Assembly: GCF_004341385.1 (NCBI RefSeq)
Contig: NZ_SLXE01000025.1
Coordinates: 1-41,928 of the forward strand
Origin: Uruburuella suis
GTDB lineage: Bacteria > Pseudomonadota > Gammaproteobacteria > Burkholderiales > Neisseriaceae
DNA length: 41,928 nucleotides
Direction of reading: 5' to 3'
Below the pieces are notes generated by a model that was not told the origin of the DNA, made no database searches, and worked only from the letters and a program-made list of their open reading frames with translations. Below, one piece after another: positions 32,650 to 40,661 of this stretch. Each line of letters begins with the position of its first letter. Position 1 is the stretch's first letter. The translations under genes and the position numbers were made by a program.

Positions 32650-32749
32650 TTCCCTGCAAAAACAGGTTAAACATTCAAATTTATTCACCCTTTGTGACGT
32701 AAAGCATAAACCCATTCAATCATTCAATTGAATCAACTAAGGAAACATT

Positions 32750-33583
32750 ATGTCCCGTTTATCCATTATGCCGGCCGCAACCATCATTTTTGCCCTTGCC
32801 GCCTGTGGTGGCGGGGGCGGCAGCTCAGGGCTCTCCAGCGGTGCCACCCCCACGCCCGACAACCCGTCTGCCGGCGGCAACGGCTACCGCTATGTACAAA
32901 TACCGAATGACGATAATGATTACCGCCTTGAAATCAAGGGGAAAAGCTATCGTGGCGGTGATAAAGTTGATATTTCCGCTTATCCGCAAGGGCTGTCGGT
33001 TGAGCCGTTTAAATCCAGCAGCATTGTGTACAAAGACAGCAATGGCGATTACCGCGAATCGCTTGATGGCAATATTCATCTTTATAAACAAGCCTATTCT
33101 GTCGTATTGGGGAGTTACATACGCAATCTATCTGATCAGAACAACCCCACCTGGACTAAATTAGTTGATAAATTTTCCATTAGCAGCATACAAGGAGAGG
33201 CCACGCCCAGTACCGCCTTGCCAAACAGCGGAAACTACACCTACAAAGGCCAAGCTTTTAACCAAAGCGAAACCGGCGCGCTCACCTATACGGTTGATTT
33301 TTCACGCCGCCGCGGCCAAGGCAGCATCACCGGCTTATCCGAGGCAGGCACGATTACCCTCCAAAACGCCCCCATTGCGGCGATTAACGAACCGGGATTT
33401 AAAGGCATGGGCATCAGCGGCGACGCCGCTTCTGCAAAATTGGGTGCAGGAAAATACGGGCTGGGCTTTTTCGGCCCCAAAGCCAATGAAATCGCGGGCA
33501 TGGTCGAGTTAACCCGCCCCGGCAATCCGGGTTCGACAACAGCAGCGCAGGATTTTGAAATCGGCTTTGGCGGGAAACGTTAA
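32750..33583 (+). CDS. Surface lipoprotein with factor-H-binding-protein-like C-terminal barrel
   Basis: 277 residues. Signal peptide with lipobox LAAC (Cys19) followed by a polyglycine tether (GGGGGSSG), as in the neisserial lipoproteins fHbp and NHBA. The C-terminal ~110 residues resemble the fHbp C-terminal barrel: GALTYTVDF, a GQGSI strand, then GKYGLGFFGPKANEIAGMVE and the end IGFGGKR (fHbp has GKYSLGIFGGKAQEVAGSAE and IGLAAKQ). The N-terminal half (YRYVQIPNDDNDYRLEIKG) is not one I recognise. Such lipoproteins are exported to the surface by Slam; no Slam gene is in the window. AAGGAAACATT precedes the ATG. The gene looks more AT-rich than its neighbours. Host ligand unknown; factor H binding is not established. 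Confidence 0.85.
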   Translation: MSRLSIMPAATIIFALAACGGGGGSSGLSSGATPTPDNPSAGGNGYRYVQIPNDDNDYRLEIKGKSYRGGDKVDISAYPQGLSVEPFKSSSIVYKDSNGDYRESLDGNIHLYKQAYSVVLGSYIRNLSDQNNPTWTKLVDKFSISSIQGEATPSTALPNSGNYTYKGQAFNQSETGALTYTVDFSRRRGQGSITGLSEAGTITLQNAPIAAINEPGFKGMGISGDAASAKLGAGKYGLGFFGPKANEIAGMVELTRPGNPGSTTAAQDFEIGFGGKR

Positions 33584-33614
33584 GCCCGTTTATTGAATTG
33601 ATTTAAGCGCATTA

Positions 33615-33660
33615 CAACAGGCCGTCTGAAAACGTGAAAAGGTTTTCAGACGGCCTGTTG
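33615..33660 (+). terminator. Strong DUS-dyad terminator of the surface lipoprotein gene
   Basis: The 19-bp arms 33615-33633 and 33642-33660 enclose loop GTGAAAAG and are followed by TTT. They lie 32 bases after the stop. Confidence 0.8.
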
Positions 33661-33728
33661 TTTGGCAGAAGCGGTAGGGATTTACATCACATCAATTTAA
33701 ATAATACCCATTCGAAAAAATAAGATAA

Positions 33729-33830
33729 TACCAATTCAAAAAAGTAAGCTAACAAGGCGGCGAGCCGAAGACAGTACAGATAGTACGGCTAGGCGAGCCA
33801 ACGCAGTTAGGTTATTTTTTTGGATTGGTA
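33729..33830. mobile_element. Inner 104-bp-family element with TAA target duplication
   Basis: TACCAATTC...GGATTGGTA is flanked by TAA on both sides (33726-33728 and 33831-33833). The host element without it reads AAGATAACAAGG, as expected. Confidence 0.85.
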
Positions 33831-33863
33831 TAACAAGGCGGCGAGCCTGCGACAGTACAACTA

Positions 33864-34009
33864 GAGTGAAATGCATAAAAAAGTGATACGGCGGGTAGGT
33901 TGGGTTGAAAACCCAACAAATCCACAAGCCCTCTGAAACGTTGGGTTTGGCAACCCAACCTACGCTGTTTCAGAATGCAGTTCGTATAACTTTTTCTTGC
34001 ATTTCACTA
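33864..34009. mobile_element. TATAGTG-type MITE with TA target duplication
   Basis: GAGTGAAATGC at the left, GCATTTCACTA at the right, flanked by TA (33862-33863 and 34010-34011). It carries GTAGGTTGGGTTGAAAACCC and its inverse AACCCAACCTAC inside. It splits the host element between GTACAAC and GTACGGC. Confidence 0.85.
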
Positions 34010-34093
34010 TAGTACGGCTAGGCGAGCCAACGCAGTTAGGTTATTTTTTCGAATGGATATAACCCGCCCGTAATCAATCATACGGACACGCAA

Positions 34094-34122
34094 AGGCCGT
34101 CTGAAAAGCTTTCAGACGGCCT
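34094..34122 (-). terminator. DUS-dyad terminator of the DUF2520 gene
   Basis: AGGCCGTCTGAAA and TTTCAGACGGCCT with a 3-base loop lie 34 bases past the stop at 34156. Confidence 0.6.
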
Positions 34123-34155
34123 CATGTCTCCCAATATCAGCCTGCCCGCACCAGC

Positions 34156-35022
34156 TCAATCCTGCGCCACTTCACCGCACGCCAGCACTTTTTCCACCCG
34201 CGCATACGCCTCTTCATCCAGCCGCGCCGCTGCCAATATCAAGGTTTGCCGCGCCCAAGCGACGTAAGCTTCGCGCTCGACCGCCGACAAAGCCGCCAAA
34301 TGCGCGGCCACGGTGCCTTCATCACCGCGCACAATCGGCCCGGTGAGCGCGGCGGCCGGCGGCATGGCAGCCACGTTCTCTACACTTTGCCGCATCAGAT
34401 TCACCACCAACTCGCGCGACAAGGCTTCGGGCAGCGCCAGCGGTTGCAGCAGGTTTTGCGCATAAGCGGCCAGCGCCACCGAAAAATTAGAAGCTGCAGA
34501 GAGCGCGGCATGATAGCGCGCTTTTTGTTCAGACGGCATCTCAAACGCCCGCAGCCCCAAAGCCGCCGCCACTTCCCGCAAGCCGGCCAAAGCCGCCGCA
34601 TCGGGTGCTTCCAGCGCACACAATCGGCCGGGCAGCGTGCGCACGGCCGCCGCCACATCGGCAAAAGCAAACACCGGATGCAGGCTGCCGGTGCGCACTC
34701 CGCGCGCGGCCAACGCATCCAGCGCCGCCGCACTTTTCGCCCCGCTCAAATGCAGCGCCAACACGCCCCCGTGCAGCCACGGCAAAGCGGCCGCCTCTTG
34801 GGCAGCTGCCGCAATCGCATCATCAGGTGTGCTAATAATCAGCACATCGGCGCGCGGCAAATCGGCAATGCAAGGAACCATTCTGCCGCCGCAACAGTCT
34901 GCCCATAATGCCCGGCCGCTGCGGCTCACCACCGCCGCCAGCTTCCAGCCTTGCTGCTGCAAAAGCAGCGCGAGCGTGTGCCCCACTTTGCCTGCGCCGA
35001 TGATATGAAAGGTTTTTTGCAT
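34156..35022 (-). CDS. DUF2520 protein with Rossmann N-terminus
   Basis: 288 residues. The nucleotide-binding motif is at the start (FHIIGAGKVGHTLALLLQ), followed by LIISTPDDAIAAAA and HLSGAKSAAALDALAARGVRTGSLHPVFAF. This arrangement is that of DUF2520 proteins, related to NADP-dependent oxidoreductases such as ProC or ketopantoate reductases; the substrate is unknown. The C-terminal half is helical. A full DUS (35023-35034) directly abuts the ATG and leaves no room for a normal Shine-Dalgarno. Divergent from minC. Confidence 0.85.
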   Translation of the reverse strand: MQKTFHIIGAGKVGHTLALLLQQQGWKLAAVVSRSGRALWADCCGGRMVPCIADLPRADVLIISTPDDAIAAAAQEAAALPWLHGGVLALHLSGAKSAAALDALAARGVRTGSLHPVFAFADVAAAVRTLPGRLCALEAPDAAALAGLREVAAALGLRAFEMPSEQKARYHAALSAASNFSVALAAYAQNLLQPLALPEALSRELVVNLMRQSVENVAAMPPAAALTGPIVRGDEGTVAAHLAALSAVEREAYVAWARQTLILAAARLDEEAYARVEKVLACGEVAQD

Positions 35023-35034
35023 TTCAGACGGCCT
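35023..35034 (-). other. DUS abutting a start codon
   Basis: AGGCCGTCTGAA on the minus strand is immediately followed by the ATG of the DUF2520 gene. The AGG of the DUS lies nine bases from the ATG and could act as a poor ribosome site. Confidence 0.7.
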
Positions 35035-35103
35035 CTGTGTTGAATAGACTAGATTAACACGGTAAACTTCGCCTATTAAATTTTTTTATGGTAACAACAC
35101 AGT

Positions 35104-35820
35104 ATGAAACCGGCTTTTGAAGTGAAATCGGCGCGCTTGGATGCGCTGGCGGTGCAACTGCACACCGCCGACAGCGCAGAGCTGGAAGCCCATCTGCAAC
35201 AGCGCATCGGCCAATATCAAGAGCTTTCCAGCATGCCTTTTTTGCTTGACGTGCAAGATTTCAGCCGCCCCGAAGCGCTCGATATTGCCACCGTGGCCTC
35301 CCTGTTTGCCCGCCACGGCCTGCAAATCATCGGCTTGCGCCACAGCGATGAAGCTTGGGCACCTTATGCCGCCGCAGCCCATTTGGCCTTCAGCCCCGCC
35401 GACAAAACCACCGCAGAGAGCCAGCTCAAATCCGTAATCGAGCCGCCGGCACCCGCTCCGGTGCAGGCACAGGTAATCAGCCAGCCCACCGTGTTTGTCA
35501 ACACCCCCATCCGCACCGGCCAGCAAGTGTATGCCGAGAATGCCGATCTGATTGTGACCGGCATGGTCAGCGAAGGCGCGGAAATCATTGCCGACGGCAA
35601 CATCCATGTTTACGGCCCCATGCGCGGGCGCGCGCTGGCCGGCGCCGCGGGCAACCGCCAGGCGCGCATTTTCATTCATTCGATGCAGGCCGAATTGGTG
35701 TCGGTGGCCGGTATCTACCGCAATTTCGAGCAAGATCTGCCGGCGCACCTGCATAAAAAACCGGTGCAGGTGTCGCTGCAAGACGAGCGTTTGGTTATCG
35801 GCGCCATCGATGCCGAATAA
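35104..35820 (+). CDS. minC: Septum-site determining protein MinC
   Basis: 238 residues. The N-terminal domain (FEVKSARLDALAVQLHTAD) is followed by a Pro/Ala linker at ~113-130. The C-terminal right-handed beta-helix has ADLIVTGMVSEGAEIIADGNIHVYGPMRGRALAGAAGN, the MinC signature, and ends VIGAIDAE. MinC blocks FtsZ polymerisation and is brought to the membrane by MinD, keeping division at midcell. The ribosome site before ATG 35104 is weak. A mobile element separates it from minD. Confidence 0.95.
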   Translation: MKPAFEVKSARLDALAVQLHTADSAELEAHLQQRIGQYQELSSMPFLLDVQDFSRPEALDIATVASLFARHGLQIIGLRHSDEAWAPYAAAAHLAFSPADKTTAESQLKSVIEPPAPAPVQAQVISQPTVFVNTPIRTGQQVYAENADLIVTGMVSEGAEIIADGNIHVYGPMRGRALAGAAGNRQARIFIHSMQAELVSVAGIYRNFEQDLPAHLHKKPVQVSLQDERLVIGAIDAE

Positions 35821-35821
35821 A

Positions 35822-35922
35822 TAGAGTGAAATGGATAACTTAAAGTGCTACAGCGTTGCAGCGCCTTGCTGTATCTCTGCACTGCCTGCCTTGTATCACC
35901 TTCATTCTTCATTTCACTGCAA
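35822..35922. mobile_element. Degenerate TATAGTG-type MITE between minC and minD
   Basis: TAGAGTGAAATGGATAACTT at the left and CTTCATTTCACTGCA at the right are imperfect inverted ends. An inner TACAGC...GCTGTA stem is present. It fills most of the minC-minD gap of 135 bases. Confidence 0.65.
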
Positions 35923-35955
35923 TAAAGTCAATTTGAATCAGCAAAAGGAAACATC

Positions 35956-36768
35956 GTGGCAAAAATCATTGTAATCACCTCAGGCAAAGGCGGTGTGGGC
36001 AAAACCACCACCAGCGCCAGCATTGCAACCGGCCTCGCCTTGCGCGGCCACAAAACCGCCGTTATCGATTTCGACGTGGGCTTGCGCAACCTGGATTTGA
36101 TTATGGGCTGCGAGCGCCGCGTGGTGTATGACCTGATTAACGTGATTCAGGGCGAAGCTTCGCTGAATCAGGCGCTGATTAAAGACAAACACTGCGACAA
36201 CCTCTTTATTCTGCCCGCCTCGCAAACGCGCGACAAAGATGCGCTTTCGCGCGAAGGCGTAGAAAAAGTGCTCAACACCCTCACCGAAGAAATGGGCTTT
36301 GAATATGTGATTTGCGATTCGCCCGCCGGCATCGAACAAGGCGCGCTGATGGCGCTTTATTTTGCCGACGAAGCCATTGTCACCACCAACCCCGAAGTGT
36401 CGAGCGTGCGCGATTCCGACCGCATTTTGGGCATTTTGCAAAGTAAGAGCCGCAAAGCCGAACAAGGCGAAGCGGTGAAAGAATATCTGCTCATCACCCG
36501 CTATTCGCCCGAGCGCGTGGAAAAAGGCGAGATGCTCTCGGTGCAGGATATTTGCGATATTTTGCGCATTCCGCTTATCGGCGTGATTCCCGAATCGCAA
36601 AACGTGCTGCAAGCTTCCAACGCCGGCTCGCCCGTTATCCATCAAGGCGACGCCATCGCAGCCGAAGCCTATAAAGACGTGATTGCCCGCCTGCTGGGCG
36701 AAAACCGCGAAATGCGTTTCCTGGATGCCGAGAAAAAAGGCTTCTTCAAAAAGCTGTTTGGAGGTTAA
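35956..36768 (+). CDS. minD: Septum-site determining ATPase MinD
   Basis: 270 residues. Deviant Walker A motif SGKGGVGKTTTS with Lys11 and Lys16, switch I region FDVGLRNLDLIMG, Walker B YVICDSPAGIEQGA. The C-terminal amphipathic tail (EKKGFFKKLFGG) is the membrane-targeting sequence. MinD-ATP dimers bind the membrane and recruit MinC and MinE. The start is GTG, with AAGGAA six bases upstream. minE follows after three bases. Confidence 0.97.
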   Translation: MAKIIVITSGKGGVGKTTTSASIATGLALRGHKTAVIDFDVGLRNLDLIMGCERRVVYDLINVIQGEASLNQALIKDKHCDNLFILPASQTRDKDALSREGVEKVLNTLTEEMGFEYVICDSPAGIEQGALMALYFADEAIVTTNPEVSSVRDSDRILGILQSKSRKAEQGEAVKEYLLITRYSPERVEKGEMLSVQDICDILRIPLIGVIPESQNVLQASNAGSPVIHQGDAIAAEAYKDVIARLLGENREMRFLDAEKKGFFKKLFGG

Positions 36769-36771
36769 GCC

Positions 36772-37035
36772 ATGTCTTTGATTGAATTGCTGTTTGGTAA
36801 AAAACAAAAAACCGCCGAAGTGGCACGCGACCGCCTGCAAATCATCATCGCGCAAGAGCGCGTGAAAGCGCAAGCGCCCGATTATCTGCCCACGCTGCAA
36901 AAAGAATTGCTGGAAGTGTTGTCGAAATATGTGCATGTATCGCTCGACGACATCCGCATTTCCCAAGAAACGCAAGACGGTGTGGACGTGCTGGAGCTCA
37001 ACATCACGCTGCCGGAAACCCAAAAAAAGGCCTGA
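36772..37035 (+). CDS. minE: Cell-division topological specificity factor MinE
   Basis: 87 residues. The N-terminal part (SLIELLFGKKQKTAEVARDRLQIII) is the membrane- and MinD-binding anti-MinCD segment; the C-terminal part (DDIRISQETQDGVDVLELNITLPE) is the topological domain. It stimulates MinD ATPase and drives pole-to-pole oscillation. GGAGG at the end of minD serves as its ribosome site. Stop at 37035, four bases before oxyR. Confidence 0.96.
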   Translation: MSLIELLFGKKQKTAEVARDRLQIIIAQERVKAQAPDYLPTLQKELLEVLSKYVHVSLDDIRISQETQDGVDVLELNITLPETQKKA

Positions 37036-37039
37036 TGCC

Positions 37040-37960
37040 ATGACGCTGACCGAATTGCGCTATATCGTGGCCGTGGCTCAGGAGCGCCATTTCGGCCGCG
37101 CCGCCCAACGCTGCTTTGTCAGCCAGCCCACGCTCTCTATCGCCATCAAAAAGCTGGAAGAAGAGCTGGCGGTGTCGTTGTTTGACCGCAGCAGTAATGA
37201 AATCATCACCACCGATGCGGGCGAGCGCATTGTGGCACAAGCCCGCCGCGTGTTGGAAGAAGCCGATCTTATCAGGCATTTGGCCACAGAAGAGCAAAAC
37301 GAACTAGAAGGCCCGTTTAAGCTGGGCCTGATTTTCACCGTGGCGCCCTATCTTTTGCCCAAGCTGATTATGTCGCTGCGCAGCGAAGCGCCGAAAATGC
37401 CGCTGATGCTGGAAGAAAACTACACCGACACGCTCACCGAAATGCTCAAACGCGGCGATTTGGATGCAGTGGTGGTGGCCGAGCCTTATCAAGAGCCGGG
37501 CGTGGTCACGCTGCCTTTATACGACGAGCCGTTTTTCGTGATTGTACCCAAAGGGCATCATTTTGAAGAGCTGGATGCGGTTACGCCGCAATGCTTGGCC
37601 GAAGAGCAAGTGTTGCTGCTCACCGAGGGCAACTGCATGCGCGATCAGGTGCTCGACAGCTGCTCCGAATTGGCCTCGAAGCAAAAAATTATCGGCCTCA
37701 CCAACACCTTGCAGGGCAGCTCCATCAACACCATCCGCCACATGGTGGCCAGCGGCCTGAGCATCAGCGTGTTGCCGGCCACCGCGCTCACCGAAAACGA
37801 CCACATGCTCTTCAGCATTATCCCGTTTGAAGGCGCTGTGCCGCACCGCCGCGTGGTGCTGGCCTACCGCCGCAACTTCGTGCGCCCGCAAGCGCTCAGC
37901 GCCATCCGCAACGCGATTTTGTCGTCACATTTGAGCGGCGTAACCTTTATTAAAGAATAA
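37040..37960 (+). CDS. oxyR: Peroxide-sensing LysR-type regulator OxyR
   Basis: 306 residues from ATG 37040. N-terminal winged helix-turn-helix (LRYIVAVAQERHFGRAAQRC, VSQPTLSIAIKKLEEEL). The redox cysteines are exactly at 199 and 208 (GNCMRDQVLDSC), the numbering of E. coli OxyR. Oxidation by peroxide forms the disulfide and alters control of catalase and other defence genes. Linkage to minE with a 4-base gap follows the known neisserial minCDE-oxyR order. A much longer in-frame extension into minE is rejected. Confidence 0.96.
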   Translation: MTLTELRYIVAVAQERHFGRAAQRCFVSQPTLSIAIKKLEEELAVSLFDRSSNEIITTDAGERIVAQARRVLEEADLIRHLATEEQNELEGPFKLGLIFTVAPYLLPKLIMSLRSEAPKMPLMLEENYTDTLTEMLKRGDLDAVVVAEPYQEPGVVTLPLYDEPFFVIVPKGHHFEELDAVTPQCLAEEQVLLLTEGNCMRDQVLDSCSELASKQKIIGLTNTLQGSSINTIRHMVASGLSISVLPATALTENDHMLFSIIPFEGAVPHRRVVLAYRRNFVRPQALSAIRNAILSSHLSGVTFIKE

Positions 37961-37997
37961 TACCCATTCAAATCAATTAACCATTATTGTATGAATG

Positions 37998-38032
37998 CAA
38001 AGGCCGTCTGAAAAAGTTTCAGACGGCCTTTG
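37998..38032 (+). terminator. DUS-dyad terminator of the min-oxyR operon
   Basis: The 16-bp arms CAAAGGCCGTCTGAAA and TTTCAGACGGCCTTTG enclose a 3-base loop, 37 bases after the oxyR stop. Confidence 0.7.
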
Positions 38033-38054
38033 AAAACTTAAATCCCGTTGTTTT

Positions 38055-38163
38055 TATAGTGAAATGCTTAAAAAAGTGCCACAACGAGTAGGTTGGGTTG
38101 CAAACCCAACCTACGCCGCTGTGACTTGCTACGTTGTATAAGTTTTGCATTCGTTCCACTATA
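38055..38163. mobile_element. TATAGTG-type MITE (109 bp)
   Basis: TATAGTGAAATGC at the left and GCATTCGTTCCACTATA at the right. The centre is GTAGGTTGGGTTGCAAACCC followed by AACCTAC, a perfect hairpin also present in the 33864 copy. Confidence 0.8.
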
Positions 38164-38275
38164 ACGGAATGAATGAAAAACTTATACAGAAAGCGCGTGC
38201 GTGGCTGCGCCACACACCCTATACACGATTTGAAATTTCTTATTTTTGTATCCTTTTTTCTTTGATTTCACTATA
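38161..38275. mobile_element. Second TATAGTG-type element, adjoining the first
   Basis: Left end ATAACGGAATGAATGAAAAA, right end TTTGATTTCACTATA. It shares the TA with the preceding element and includes a GCGTGCGTGGCTGCGCCACA hairpin region. The left end is diverged, so its boundaries are approximate. Confidence 0.55.
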
Positions 38276-38304
38276 TCGGTACGCACGCACTTTTTCATCC
38301 AACC

Positions 38305-38343
38305 AAAAGGCCGTCTGAAAGCAAAAGTTTCAGACGGCCTTTT
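38305..38343 (-). terminator. DUS-dyad terminator of terC
   Basis: The 16-bp arms AAAAGGCCGTCTGAAA and TTTCAGACGGCCTTTT end in T on the minus strand, 17 bases beyond the stop at 38360. Confidence 0.8.
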
Positions 38344-38359
38344 TGTCAGTCAGTAATGC

Positions 38360-39328
38360 TCAGCCTTGCTTTTTGCGGTTATACAACAGCGAAATGGCAA
38401 TCGACACGCCCAGCGCGCCAAACACCACCGCCAGCGAGCCGGCCACCGGGATGTGCACCCATTTCATAATCAGCATTTTGATACCGATAAAGCTCAAAAT
38501 AAACGCCAGCCCGTATTTCAAAAACACAAAGCGGTCGGCAACATCGGCCAACAGGAAATACATGGCCCGCAAGCCCAACACGGCGAAAATATTTGAAGTG
38601 AGCACAATAAAAGGGTCGGTAGTTACCGCAAACACAGCGGGAATGCTGTCCACCGCAAACACCACATCGCTCAGCTCCACCATCACCAACACCAGCAACA
38701 ACGGCGTGGCCACGCGTTTGCCGTTTTCAATGGTGAAAAATTTCTCTTTATCGAAATTCTGACTCACGTGAATGCGTTTTTTCAGCCAATTGAGTATTTT
38801 ATTGTCGGATAAATCTTCCGCATCATCATCGTGGTGGCGGAACATCTTCACGCCGGTGTAGAGCAGAAACGCACCGAAAATATACAGAATCCACTCAAAT
38901 TCGCGCACCAGCGCCGCGCCGATAAAAATCATCACCGCCCGCAGCACAATCGCGCCGAGCACACCATAGAGCAGCACCCGGTGCTGATATTGCGGCGGCA
39001 CTTTGAAATAAGAAAATATCATTAAAAACACAAAGATATTATCCACCGCCAGCGATTTTTCCAACACATAGCCGGTGAAAAATTCCAGCACTTTTTGCGA
39101 GGCCACGGCATGGCCGTAAGCCTGATTGTGCCCCAGCTCCCAATAGAGCCAGCCGCCAAACGCACACGACACGCCTACCCACACCAGGCTCCAAATCAGC
39201 GCCTCTTTCACGCTCACTTTGTGCACGCCGGTTTTCTTGAGCGACAACATATCGATGCCGATCATCACCAAAATGGCAATAAAAAACACGCCGTAAAATA
39301 ACGGCGAGCCTACGGAAGCATGTTCCAT
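38360..39328 (-). CDS. TerC/Alx-family integral membrane protein
   Basis: 322 residues with about nine membrane segments. Conserved acidic motifs of the family are present in both halves: VLEKSLAVDNIFVFLMIF and MVELSDVVFAVDSIPAVFAVT, with RAMYFLLADVADRF after them. A soluble acidic loop (RHHDDDAEDLSD) lies between. TerC and Alx proteins are linked to tellurite resistance, metal (manganese) export and metalation of secreted proteins; the exact role here is inferred. AAGGAACCTGA precedes ATG 39328. I saw no yybP-ykoY (manganese) riboswitch in the short upstream region. Confidence 0.9.
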   Translation of the reverse strand: MEHASVGSPLFYGVFFIAILVMIGIDMLSLKKTGVHKVSVKEALIWSLVWVGVSCAFGGWLYWELGHNQAYGHAVASQKVLEFFTGYVLEKSLAVDNIFVFLMIFSYFKVPPQYQHRVLLYGVLGAIVLRAVMIFIGAALVREFEWILYIFGAFLLYTGVKMFRHHDDDAEDLSDNKILNWLKKRIHVSQNFDKEKFFTIENGKRVATPLLLVLVMVELSDVVFAVDSIPAVFAVTTDPFIVLTSNIFAVLGLRAMYFLLADVADRFVFLKYGLAFILSFIGIKMLIMKWVHIPVAGSLAVVFGALGVSIAISLLYNRKKQG

Positions 39329-39416
39329 TCAGGTTCCTTGATTATCAGTTGCTTAGCCGCGCATTGTAGCATATCCGTTTTACAAACCGAAACCAGGCCG
39401 TCTGAAGCTTTCATGC

Positions 39417-39458
39417 CCATTCAAAAAAGTAAGCTTACAAGGTGGCGGGCCGCCGACA
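39417..39458. repeat. Truncated left end of a 104-bp-family element
   Basis: CCCATTCAAAAAAGTAAGCT then ACAAGGTGGCGGGCCGCCGACA matches the left half of the family and stops at 39458. A possible remnant of the right end lies near 39551-39570. Confidence 0.55.
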
Positions 39459-39495
39459 ATCTTTTATTTTCCAAACATAACACTTGAAAAATAAA

Positions 39496-39533
39496 GCAAA
39501 GGCCGTCTGAAAGGTTTTCAGACGGCCTTTGTG
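39496..39533. terminator. DUS dyad upstream of terC
   Basis: GCAAAGGCCGTCTGAAA and TTTTCAGACGGCCTTTGTGC have a short loop. It lies after the regulator gene (minus strand, stop at 39596) and probably ends its transcript. Confidence 0.65.
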
Positions 39534-39595
39534 CATATCATATTTAGAATAGCTTATTTATTTGAATAGGAATGAAAGCTTCAGACGGCCTTGAT

Positions 39596-40465
39596 TCAAT
39601 CGGCAGCCGACTCATGCGCCGCCACCGAAACAGCGGCATCCGCTGCATGTGCTACCGCAACTTCTTCCGCCGCCGGCGCTTTTTTCACCGGCACCGGCAG
39701 CCACACAATCAGCTGCCAGCCGCTACTGCCCTGCACGGGAAAAGCCATGCGGTTAAACGCGCGCTCGCCTTTGCCGGTGCGAAACACATAACGCATGCCC
39801 AGCTTGTGGCCGCGCTGTTGCCGCCGTTTGTGGTAAAGCCGCTCAAACACCGGGCTTTTGCCGCAGCGTTCGGCCACAAACTGCGCCACGCTTTCGTTAT
39901 CCAGATAAGGTTGGATTTTATTGAAAAAGCGCCCCAGCCACAGCACCACATGTTTTTCCCAATGCAGGATAAACAGGCGGCTGTGCGGGTCGAGCAGCAG
40001 ATAATCGATAAAATTGGTGTATTGCACCTGCTTGCCCAGCCAGTGGGTAAACAGGCGCGCGGCCGGTTTGTTCCAGCGCACCCGGTTCCACAAATGATCC
40101 ACCACATAAGCCGGATAATCCATGCCGTCGAGCAATTTTTGCAGGTGATTTTGCAGCTGCTGTTGCGACACCTCGCTCCAATATTCCGGCTGCCAGCCCG
40201 CCTGGCGCAGCAGCCGCTCCTGCTCTTGCGTGCTGAAACACAAGATATTCAACACCCGCCGGAAAAGCTCGGTGTCGGCCGCTTTAAACTGGCCCTGCTC
40301 CAAGCGCGCCAACCAACGCGTGCTCACCCCGCTCAACACCGCCACCTCCTGCTGGCTCAAGCCGCCGCGGCGGCGGCCGGCGGCGGGCAGGCCGACATCT
40401 TGCGGCTGCAACGACAAGCGCTGCTGCCGAATGGTTTCTCCCAATTGCTTTAATAACGCCGACAT
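39596..40465 (-). CDS. XRE-type regulator with MmyB-like ligand-binding domain
   Basis: 289 residues from ATG 40465 (MSALLKQLGETIRQQRLSL); AGGA lies about 11 bases upstream and family members start at this helix. An ATG 14 codons earlier (40507) has no ribosome site. The helix-turn-helix region reads QPQDVGLPAAGRRRGGLSQQEVAVLSGVSTRWLARLEQG. The remainder (ILCFSTQEQERLLRQAGW, PAYVVDHLWNRVRWNKPAARLF) matches the MmyB-like PAS-type domain that binds small, often fatty, ligands. The C-terminal ~25 residues are Ala-rich. It may regulate a neighbour such as terC or the CopD-like gene, but no operator was found. Confidence 0.85.
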   Translation of the reverse strand: MSALLKQLGETIRQQRLSLQPQDVGLPAAGRRRGGLSQQEVAVLSGVSTRWLARLEQGQFKAADTELFRRVLNILCFSTQEQERLLRQAGWQPEYWSEVSQQQLQNHLQKLLDGMDYPAYVVDHLWNRVRWNKPAARLFTHWLGKQVQYTNFIDYLLLDPHSRLFILHWEKHVVLWLGRFFNKIQPYLDNESVAQFVAERCGKSPVFERLYHKRRQQRGHKLGMRYVFRTGKGERAFNRMAFPVQGSSGWQLIVWLPVPVKKAPAAEEVAVAHAADAAVSVAAHESAAD

Positions 40466-40661
40466 AAACCACTGTTTCCTGAGCTGATTATTATTATGAT
40501 GTGCCATTTTTATTTTAAAAACGGCTGCGCATTGACAACAATCTGGCCATATTAAAACATATTTACATTATCAGGAAAACCAACAAACGCAGCACCGCCG
40601 GATTAACCCTATCAAATCAAAAACCTGCCGGCTTGATTTTACCTTGATGACAGCCCGCCTT

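Larger units (their letters stand above)
33704..34060. mobile_element. 104-bp-family element interrupted by two other elements
   Basis: The ends ATACCCATTCGAAAAAATAA (33704) and TTATTTTTTCGAATGGATAT (to 34060) are inverse with one mismatch. With 33729-33833 and 33864-34011 removed, the remainder reads as one normal element. No gene is present from 33584 to 34155. Confidence 0.85.

Noticed and set aside
32816..32825. Phase-variable poly-G tract in the lipoprotein gene
   Set aside because: The longest G run is five bases and encodes the usual glycine tether; it is too short to expect slippage.
36929..37039. Longer OxyR start inside minE
   Set aside because: The extra residues are minE read in another frame. 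MTLTELRYIV is the normal OxyR start.
35980..37041. 353-codon frame antisense to minD and minE
   Set aside because: A clear shadow of strongly recognisable genes on the other strand.
39329..39400. Manganese (yybP-ykoY) riboswitch before terC
   Set aside because: Looked for because alx/terC genes can carry one, but the short AT-rich leader shows no matching conserved loops.
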